Origin: Pseudomonadota bacterium
GTDB lineage: Bacteria > Pseudomonadota > Gammaproteobacteria > Burkholderiales > Burkholderiaceae
Direction of reading: 5' to 3'
NCBI GenBank assembly: GCA_021778935.1
Contig: JAJYBQ010000040.1
Location: 1 to 12,772, forward strand
Length of the DNA stretch: 12,772 nucleotides
Positions 8,275 through 12,772 of this stretch are shown here, piece by piece. Below the pieces are notes generated by a model, which was not told the DNA's origin, did not search any database, and saw nothing but the letters and a program-made list of their open reading frames with translations. The position numbers were made by a program, and so were the translations under genes. The first letter of the stretch is position 1. Every line of letters starts with the position of its first letter.

Positions 8275-8483
8275 ATTCGGGTCCCCATTCACAGGCGGGT
8301 ATTCCCGCACGGAACTCTTTTCTAGTGGAAAAGCATGTCGCATCCGTGCTGTCCGGCAGTTTTCGATTAGAGAGATCGTAACCAATTGATCAAAAACGGG
8401 AAATATGCGATTTCGGGGTGTCCGCGATTTGAATGATGCAGCGCAGTTGCGGCACGCTGTCGGGTTTTTCCCGGGAGCAGGCA
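8275..8483 (-). promoter_or_regulatory. Leader/promoter region of the glycosyltransferase
   Basis: This AT-richer stretch separates the glycosyltransferase from the diverging transposase remnant. On the minus strand TTGATC and a TAAT-containing box lie about 18 bp apart (around 8361-8391), a weak promoter candidate. A stem-loop GCGGG-TATT-CCCGC (8295-8308) lies just before the chosen start and could affect translation. Whether 8275-8343 is leader or coding depends on which ATG is used. Confidence 0.3.
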
Positions 8484-8870
8484 ATGCATGCCGGCAAACT
8501 CGTGTTCGCCCAGATCAGGGAATTCGCACTGTGGAAGACCTTCGGCCGGTTGGTCGCGAAATACCAGGGCGATGCCAACGTCCGAACCTTCGGCGTCGAG
8601 GCGATGACCGTCTGCCAGTTGTACAAGTCGCGCTGGCAGGTCGAGTTGTTTTTTTTCGCTGGATCAAGCAGCATCTTCGGATCAAGCGCTTCTTCGGAAC
8701 ATCGGAGAACGCCGTCAAGACGCAGGTATGGATCGCCGTCGCCACCTACGTGCGGCTGGCGATCGTCGAAAAGCGCCTCGGCTTGAAGATGTCCTTGCAT
8801 TCAATGCTACAGATCTTGAGCGTGACGCCCTTCGAAAAAGTTCCGTTGCTTCCGATGCTTGCCGGGGAGC
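8484..8870 (+). mobile_element. IS4-family transposase remnant (internal deletion plus frameshift)
   Basis: The start MHAGKLVFAQ, preceded by a GGGAGCAGG ribosome site, and WKTFGRLVAKYQGD match the N-terminal domain (DUF4372-like) of IS4-type transposases. After about 45 residues it jumps straight to the C-terminal region: LYKSRWQVELFF carries the Y-(2)-R-(3)-E part of the family signature. The downstream part (WIKQHLRIKRFFGTSENAV and WIAVATYVRLAIVEKRLGL) is in the -1 frame, after a run of eight T (8649-8656). The catalytic middle, on the order of 200 residues with its two Asp residues, is missing, and the usual C-terminal tail is not seen after about 8865. It cannot make an active transposase. 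I could not identify terminal inverted repeats or target duplications, so the element's true ends are unknown. Confidence 0.82.
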
Positions 8871-8904
8871 CCGATATGCCAAAACCCGGCGACTCAGATA
8901 CTCG

Positions 8905-9087
8905 TCAGACGCTACTGAACGCTACGTTCATACCGGTTACCGGTCCGCCGCCGCTCGCGCCGGCGGACACCATGCTACTGCCACCGCCGCCAGACCCGCC
9001 GCATCCAGTCAATCCAAACAGGCCGACCAAACCGGAAATGCGCAAGAACTCCCTGCGGGGATGGGATACCTGTCTATCGTCTACCAT
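8905..9087 (-). pseudogene. Truncated N-terminus of a Tat-type lipoprotein
   Basis: This 60-residue frame opens with a Tat-like motif (PRREFLRISG), a short hydrophobic stretch and a lipobox (LTGC), followed by a Gly/Ser-rich linker typical of the start of a mature lipoprotein. It ends at a TGA after about 31 mature residues, only some 35 bp from the transposase remnant. That is too short for a folded domain. I read it as the 5' end of a larger exported protein cut off by insertion or deletion at the transposon. ATG at 9087 is used; an in-frame GTG at 9099 is an alternative. The function of the lost part cannot be told. A genuine tiny lipoprotein is possible but less likely. Confidence 0.55.
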
Positions 9088-9243
9088 CGGGAAGCCCACC
9101 CAGGAAAATGGATCTGGACACCGCGGAACGGATGACCGGAGGCGTACTGCGCCGGTCGATCAACACGGCAAATTATCGGAGCAAGTCGATGCGATCCAAA
9201 CGCGAAAGGGGGGCTGTTTCCTAGCCTTTAACGGCTAGTCCCG
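9088..9243. other. Non-coding stretch upstream of the lipoprotein fragment
   Basis: No gene recognised. It probably holds the old promoter of the lipoprotein gene. A perfect inverted repeat CTAGCC-TTTAAC-GGCTAG (9221-9238) could form a short hairpin or protein-binding site and lies at the border with the GGDEF-like fragment. Confidence 0.4.
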
Positions 9244-9462
9244 TTAGAGAAACTCTGAACACGCTTCTGCGCGGGTCGATCTTGCTCGATGACGGTCGAT
9301 GGACCGAAGCGCGAGCAGGCCGCCCATGCGATGCGATATCTTGATTTCCTGTTCGAGCCGGTCGCGGAAGAACCGGTAGTGGTTGAGCAGGCCGGGGAAT
9401 CGGTCCGGATCGGTGCCGGACAGGTATAAACGACGACGATTGCAAATTCCGGGACCCGCCAT
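9244..9462 (-). pseudogene. Decayed fragment resembling the start of a GGDEF domain
   Basis: In the middle of this 72-codon frame, [17 protein letters not shown]...SHRMGGLLAL..SID (about 9295-9430) resembles the first ~40 residues of diguanylate cyclase GGDEF domains (typically D-LTGL-N...F---L------R--------L-IDLDRFK). Codons across this stretch almost all end in G or C, as in real genes here, and the bias fades before the stop. The GGDEF active-site motif, the rest of the domain and any N-terminal sensor are absent, and the TDP-GLLN spacing is off by two residues. It is probably a remnant of a lost gene. The frame's ATG overlaps the arfB start on the other strand. Assignment is by eye only. 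Confidence 0.42.
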
Positions 9463-9898
9463 GCGTCACCGCTACCCCATTCCGCCGGAGGAGGTCGAGA
9501 TCGTCGCAATTCGGGCGCAGGGCGCCGGAGGCCAGAACGTCAACAAGGTTTCCAGCGCGGTGCACCTGCGGTTCGACATCCGCGCGTCGTCATTGCCGGA
9601 GCCGGTCAAAGGGCGGTTGTTGCGGCTTGGCGACCATCGCATCAGCAAGGACGGCGTGGTCGTCATCAAGGCGCAGGAACATCGCAGTCTCGAAAAGAAT
9701 CGGATGGAGGCGCTGCTTCGCTTGCAGGACCTGGTGGATGCGGCGGCCACGGTTCCGAAGCGGCGGCATCTCACGAAGCCGACCCTGGCGTCGATCGCGA
9801 GACGCTTGGACGCGAAGAGCCGGCGCGCGAGCGTGAAGGCGGGCCGTGGATTGGCGGGACCCGGGACGGCACGGCGGGGGCGGGACGGGTCCGATTGA
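9461..9898 (+). CDS. arfB: Peptidyl-tRNA hydrolase ArfB (alternative ribosome rescue factor)
   Basis: A 145-residue protein that hydrolyses peptidyl-tRNA on ribosomes stalled without a stop codon, a backup to trans-translation. The catalytic GGQ motif lies in [13 protein letters not shown] (18-30, GGQ at 23-25), followed by [10 protein letters not shown] (31-40) and the HRSLEKNR segment (74-81) usual for the family. The basic C-terminal tail ([23 protein letters not shown], about 100-122) is the part that enters the empty mRNA channel. Length is normal for ArfB and too short for release factors RF1/RF2. ATG at 9461 fits the known N-terminus, although the ribosome site is weak. An in-frame extension upstream to 9383 lacks family similarity. 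It is transcribed alone, converging on the nitroreductase. Confidence 0.93.
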   Translation: MRHRYPIPPEEVEIVAIRAQGAGGQNVNKVSSAVHLRFDIRASSLPEPVKGRLLRLGDHRISKDGVVVIKAQEHRSLEKNRMEALLRLQDLVDAAATVPKRRHLTKPTLASIARRLDAKSRRASVKAGRGLAGPGTARRGRDGSD

Positions 9899-9989
9899 CC
9901 CGCTTCCCGGCGCCGCCAGGCGATTTCCCTGCAATACGGGCCCGGGATCCCGCGTGTTGCGGCGTCCGCGCCGGAGTCGCCGTTTGCAT

Positions 9990-10003
9990 GCCGGGAGCCC
10001 GGC
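9990..10003. terminator. GC-rich hairpin between convergent arfB and nitroreductase
   Basis: GCCGGG-AG-CCCGGC forms a perfect inverted repeat in the 123-bp gap between two converging genes. No T run follows on either strand, so it is only a possible bidirectional transcription end. Confidence 0.25.
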
Positions 10004-10021
10004 CGTCCAGGCTTGCGGCGG

Positions 10022-10630
10022 TCAGACCGGGAAGCGGTCGCGGATCACCACCTCGCCGATTTCAAGTTGCCCGCCGCGTGGCCAGGCGGGTTGCAGGGCC
10101 TTGCCCACCGCCAACATCATCGTGACCACGTGGTCTTCCGGCAGACGGATCAGCTTTCCGACCGCGTCGAAGTCGAAGCCGTCCATCGGGCACGAGTCGT
10201 AGCCCATTTCGCGCGCCATCAGCATCAGCGCCATGGCGGCAATTCCGCAGGAGCGCATGGTTTCGTCGTGCTGCACGGACTCGCGTTCGGCATAGTACTG
10301 GCGGATGGCCGGCACCATGAAATCCTGGATCGGTTTCGCGGCATTGCGCCAGTAGCGCTCCGGCTGCTTGTTCCACGCGTTCCGGTCCGCACACAGCACC
10401 AGCAGCAAGGAGGCGTCGGTCACTTGCGCCTGCCCCCAGGAAACCTTGCGGATCTCCTGTCGCAGTGCGTTGTCCCGCACGTGCACGAAGCGCCAGTGCT
10501 GGATGTTGAACGCGGTGGGCGCCAGCATGGCGTGCGAGAGCAGGCGATCCACGTCCGCATCGCTCATCGCATGCGTCGGATCGAACTGTTTGATGGAACG
10601 GCGCGTCTGGATCGCCTCGGATACCTTCAT
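10022..10630 (-). CDS. Nitroreductase family protein (FMN-dependent NAD(P)H oxidoreductase)
   Basis: A 202-residue flavoprotein, cytosolic by sequence. The N-terminal FMN-phosphate-binding motif is TRRSIKQFDP (9-18). MLAPTAFNIQHWRFV (35-49) and WGQAQVTDASLLLVLCAD (65-82) follow, then MRSCGIAAMALMLMAREMGY (125-144), DSCPMDGFD (145-153) and PEDHVVTMMLAVGKA (164-178). This is the nitroreductase subgroup of about 200 residues that includes YdgI-like proteins. Members reduce nitroaromatics, quinones or enals with NAD(P)H; the natural substrate here is unknown. The start at 10630 is well supported by GGAGGA ten bases upstream. It is divergent from the secreted-protein gene. Confidence 0.92.
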   Translation of the reverse strand: MKVSEAIQTRRSIKQFDPTHAMSDADVDRLLSHAMLAPTAFNIQHWRFVHVRDNALRQEIRKVSWGQAQVTDASLLLVLCADRNAWNKQPERYWRNAAKPIQDFMVPAIRQYYAERESVQHDETMRSCGIAAMALMLMAREMGYDSCPMDGFDFDAVGKLIRLPEDHVVTMMLAVGKALQPAWPRGGQLEIGEVVIRDRFPV

Positions 10631-10880
10631 GACGAATGATTCCTCCGGATGAGATCGATGGGGCGCGCCGGGGCACGTGCGCCGCATTGGTTGCGGAACG
10701 GGAAGTGTTGTACCCGGCGGCCGATTTTACGCAGGAGCGCCGTACCCGCATCACCGGAATGGAACCCGGCGCCTTCGATCGGGTCTGATACCACGACCGC
10801 GGCAATGGAATGCGTGCGGGGGCTTCGTTTGTCTGGCCTCGTTATCGACGAGGTCGATTCGGTAGTGGCAGGAGGAGTGG
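10631..10880. other. Divergent promoter region
   Basis: This 250-bp gap lies between the nitroreductase (-) and the small secreted protein (+) and should hold promoters for both. It contains the nitroreductase ribosome site (GGAGGA on the minus strand, around 10640-10645) and a strong one for the secreted protein (AGGAGGAG at about 10870-10877). No convincing gene or clear -35/-10 pair was seen. Confidence 0.5.
10837..10853. promoter_or_regulatory. Inverted repeat CCTCGT-TATCG-ACGAGG, possible operator or leader hairpin
   Basis: Perfect 6-bp arms around a 5-base loop, ending 27 bp before the ATG of the secreted protein and just upstream of its ribosome site. It could bind a regulator or fold in the mRNA leader. 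Confidence 0.35.
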
Positions 10881-11342
10881 ATGAAGGCAGGTCTTTTTGA
10901 TTCGGTTTTGCGGTTGGGTTCGTTTGTGAGGTTTGGGGCATTGGGCAATCCGCGGCGGAGCGCGGAGCGCGGGCCGCGGTTGTCGTCCGCGCGCGCGGCG
11001 GGTTTCGTGGGCGCAGTAGTGGTGATCGTGGCGTTGGGGTTGGCCGCGCCGGCGCAGGCGGCGAGTCCGTTGCGGCTTGCGTCCGCGCAGCAAGACCCGG
11101 GCGCAGCGGCCTGCGCCCACGATCGAACCGTGGCTTCCTATTATTCGCGGGAAGCAAGCGATGAAGGCGCCTGGGCGGCGCTGGATCGCGAGCAGGCACA
11201 GGTCGACGAGGAAAGCGGCAAGCCCGCGAAAGCAGCGAGTGCCGCCGATCTCGATGCGCTGGCGCAAAAGGACGACGTCGTGGCCGAACACGACGCGTCG
11301 ATGGCTGCGCGCTATCGCCAGATGGCGGGCACCGGCGGGTGA
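10881..11342 (+). CDS. Small secreted protein of unknown function
   Basis: A 153-residue protein with a long basic N-region, a hydrophobic core (GFVGAVVVIVALGLAA, 41-56) and an AQA-A cleavage site near residues 58-61, so it is probably exported to the periplasm. The mature part of about 92 residues is polar and helical in character, rich in Ala, Asp, Glu and Gln. It contains VASYYSREA (84-92) and AEHDASMAARYRQMA (135-149). This YY--EA ... H--MA--YR pairing appears in small uncharacterised proteobacterial exported proteins, as far as I recall. It has two Cys or fewer and no catalytic motif. The start at 10881 is fixed by a strong AGGAGGAG. The T/G-rich first 25 codons differ from the rest, so a shorter protein starting at an internal GTG is possible. 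It is monocistronic and converges on tspO. Confidence 0.72.
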   Translation: MKAGLFDSVLRLGSFVRFGALGNPRRSAERGPRLSSARAAGFVGAVVVIVALGLAAPAQAASPLRLASAQQDPGAAACAHDRTVASYYSREASDEGAWAALDREQAQVDEESGKPAKAASAADLDALAQKDDVVAEHDASMAARYRQMAGTGG

Positions 11343-11421
11343 TCCGACAGATGGCGGCGCGTGCCGGCGGGTTCGATGTCGTCCAGGGTGGTTCGGCGAG
11401 TCTCGCGCGGCGGGCGCGCCG

Positions 11422-11922
11422 TCATGCGCCCAGGGTTGCCGGGTTCAGCCGCCATATGGCGTGATTGAGCACGGCGGCGAAGCTCACCCACGCCAGATAC
11501 GGGAGGAGCAGCAGGCCCGCGCAGCGCTGCACCCGCAGGAAACTGCGTACCGTAGCCAGCAGCAGGACCCACAGCAGCACGATGTCGGCGAACGCGCTGC
11601 CGCCCAGATGCCAGGCGAAGAACAGCCAGCTCCATAGCGCGTTGGCCGCCAGCTGGAGCAGGTACCAGGTCAACGGCCTTGCCTGCGCGCGCAGGCCGCC
11701 CCGACGCCAGACCAGCCACGCGGCAAAGCCCATCATCGCGTACAGCGCCGTCCAGACCGGGCCGAACAGCCACGGCGGCGGCGCCCAGCCCGGTTGTACC
11801 AGGCTGGAATAGAACGCCGCGGCGTGCACCGATGCCAGCGCGCCGAGGATCGTGGCGGCGAGGGACAAGGCGAGCCAGCCGAGAAGGCCGCGGATCTGAG
11901 CGGATTTCGAGCGGATCGGCAT
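11422..11922 (-). CDS. tspO: TspO/MBR family tryptophan-rich sensory protein
   Basis: A 166-residue membrane protein with five hydrophobic spans (about 11-33, 50-72, 83-103, 108-126, 134-155). The family signatures are clear: QPGWAPPPWLFGPVWTALY (43-61), LAANALWSWLFF (91-102) and PYLAWVSFAAVLN (141-153). Family members bind porphyrins, haem intermediates or sterol-like ligands and affect tetrapyrrole and stress responses; the ligand in this organism is unknown. The length is normal. ATG at 11922 places the first span at residue 11; no strong ribosome site is seen. No neighbour points to tetrapyrrole metabolism. Confidence 0.94.
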   Translation of the reverse strand: MPIRSKSAQIRGLLGWLALSLAATILGALASVHAAAFYSSLVQPGWAPPPWLFGPVWTALYAMMGFAAWLVWRRGGLRAQARPLTWYLLQLAANALWSWLFFAWHLGGSAFADIVLLWVLLLATVRSFLRVQRCAGLLLLPYLAWVSFAAVLNHAIWRLNPATLGA

Positions 11923-12111
11923 GGCCGCATACTACCCGGATTGCGGATGCCGCCCGCCAAATATGCGACCCGACACCGCGCGCATTCCGGCGCGGTTGAG
12001 CCCGCGTCGGATTCGAAAAACCTTGCAACCGGACTTTCTGCCGAACAACTGGTACGGCTACAGGGGCAGGTCAAGCGATGGAATGTTGCGGAAACAACGA
12101 AAAATCAGTTC
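11923..12111. other. Intergenic region between tRNA-Leu and tspO
   Basis: No gene recognised. On the minus strand a T5 run (12099-12105) follows the tRNA 3' end within about 10 bases and may help end its transcript. A small inverted repeat GTTG...CAAC lies just beyond. The tspO promoter presumably lies here but no clear boxes were found. Confidence 0.4.
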
Positions 12112-12193
<82 letters not shown>

Positions 12194-12288
12194 GCGGTCG
12201 CGATTTTAGCGGGCTCGAGCAGGGTCGGGGATCGATGAGGCGGGGATGACGCTTGCAGCCACGACCTCGACCCGGCAAAAAAATGGCA

Positions 12289-12772
12289 CTAGGCGATCCG
12301 TTCGAGCTCTTCCTGTCCTGCCAGCCATTCCGCTTCGAGGGCTTCGATCGCGGCGGCGATCTGTGCGCGCTGCTTGAGAAGTTCCGGGACGTCGCCGCCG
12401 GCGGCGCCGGAGTAGATCCCGGGATCGGCAAGCGTTTCGTCGAGCGTGCGCAGTTCCTCGCTGCGGGCATGCAGCGTCCGCTCGACGGCTTCGAGACGCT
12501 TGCGGATCGGCCGCTGCGCCTGCGCCATGCGCTCGCGTTCCTGGGCGCGGATGCGCCGCTCGTCGCGCCGTCCGCCCGCCGGGGGTGGCGCCGGTTCGGC
12601 GGCCGCATCGGCCGCGGATTCCTCGGCGCGCCGCTGTTCGCGACGGTCGGCGAGCGCGAGCGCGGCGTATTCGTCGAGGTCGCCGTCGAATTGGGAAAGC
12701 CCATTGTCGCGAACCAGCCAGAGCTGGTCGGCCGCGGCGCGCAGCAGGTGGCGGTCGTTGGAGACGAGGAGC
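12289..12772 (-). CDS. ABC-F family ATPase, YheS-like (C-terminal part, partial)
   Basis: Only the last 160 residues are in the window; the gene continues past the right edge. It opens with the end of the second ATP-binding domain, LLVSNDRHLLRAAADQLWLV, then FDGDLDEYAALALADRR. A charged Ala/Pro linker follows, then a C-terminal helical region (about residues 85-160 of the fragment) with regular Leu/Glu/Arg spacing like the YheS coiled coil, including LADPGIYSG. ABC-F proteins act on the ribosome as translation factors rather than transporters. The usual H-loop histidine (VSHD) is Asn here (VSND). The frame ends in TAG at 12289. Confidence 0.88.
   Translation of the reverse strand, partial: LLVSNDRHLLRAAADQLWLVRDNGLSQFDGDLDEYAALALADRREQRRAEESAADAAAEPAPPPAGGRRDERRIRAQERERMAQAQRPIRKRLEAVERTLHARSEELRTLDETLADPGIYSGAAGGDVPELLKQRAQIAAAIEALEAEWLAGQEELERIA

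Noticed and set aside
8649..8656. Programmed -1 frameshift at T8 in the transposase
   Set aside because: The run is slippery, but the protein lacks its catalytic region, so decay explains the shift better. IS4-type transposases are normally made from one frame.
9221..9238. Inverted repeat CTAGCC-TTTAAC-GGCTAG as an attachment site or terminator
   Set aside because: It is short, has no T run and no matching copy was seen elsewhere in the window, so it is only mentioned as a feature of the gap.

Overview
The window comes from a GC-rich proteobacterium that carries the exosortase (XrtA/PEP-CTERM) protein-sorting and exopolysaccharide system. The evidence is a PrsK-type membrane histidine kinase next to a TIGR03013-type sugar transferase, which are hallmark members of such clusters. 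ArfB, a TspO homologue, a YheS-like ABC-F protein and dispersed GC-rich palindromes fit a beta- or gammaproteobacterium. I cannot name the genus from the sequence alone.

Layout, left to right. Positions 14-250 are non-coding and hold three tandem ~67-bp repeat units, each with a strong hairpin. Positions 267-6731 are a minus-strand block: a Ser/Thr kinase-HDOD-GAF fusion protein, then after a 366-bp gap the initiating sugar transferase, then prsK 24 bp further on. In transcription order this reads kinase, transferase, prsK, hairpin repeats. PrsK's usual partner prsR is not seen before the window edge.

Positions 7036-9440 look like an accessory patch with lower GC and looser codon use. It holds a family-4 glycosyltransferase, an internally deleted and frameshifted IS4-type transposase, the first ~60 residues of a Tat-type lipoprotein that stops beside the transposase remnant, and a decayed fragment resembling the start of a GGDEF domain. 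Surface-polysaccharide regions often gather such debris.

From 9461 on the content is housekeeping-like: arfB (+), a RutE/YdgI-like nitroreductase (-), a small secreted protein of unknown function (+), tspO (-), a tRNA-Leu(UAA) gene (-) and the C-terminal third of a YheS-like ABC-F ATPase (-) running off the right edge.

Functionally, the left half probably builds or controls an exopolysaccharide. The transferase loads the first sugar onto the lipid carrier, the glycosyltransferase may extend it, and PrsK senses a signal for the PEP-CTERM regulon. The kinase-HDOD-GAF protein is an unusual candidate regulator. Its link to the neighbours is inferred only from position.
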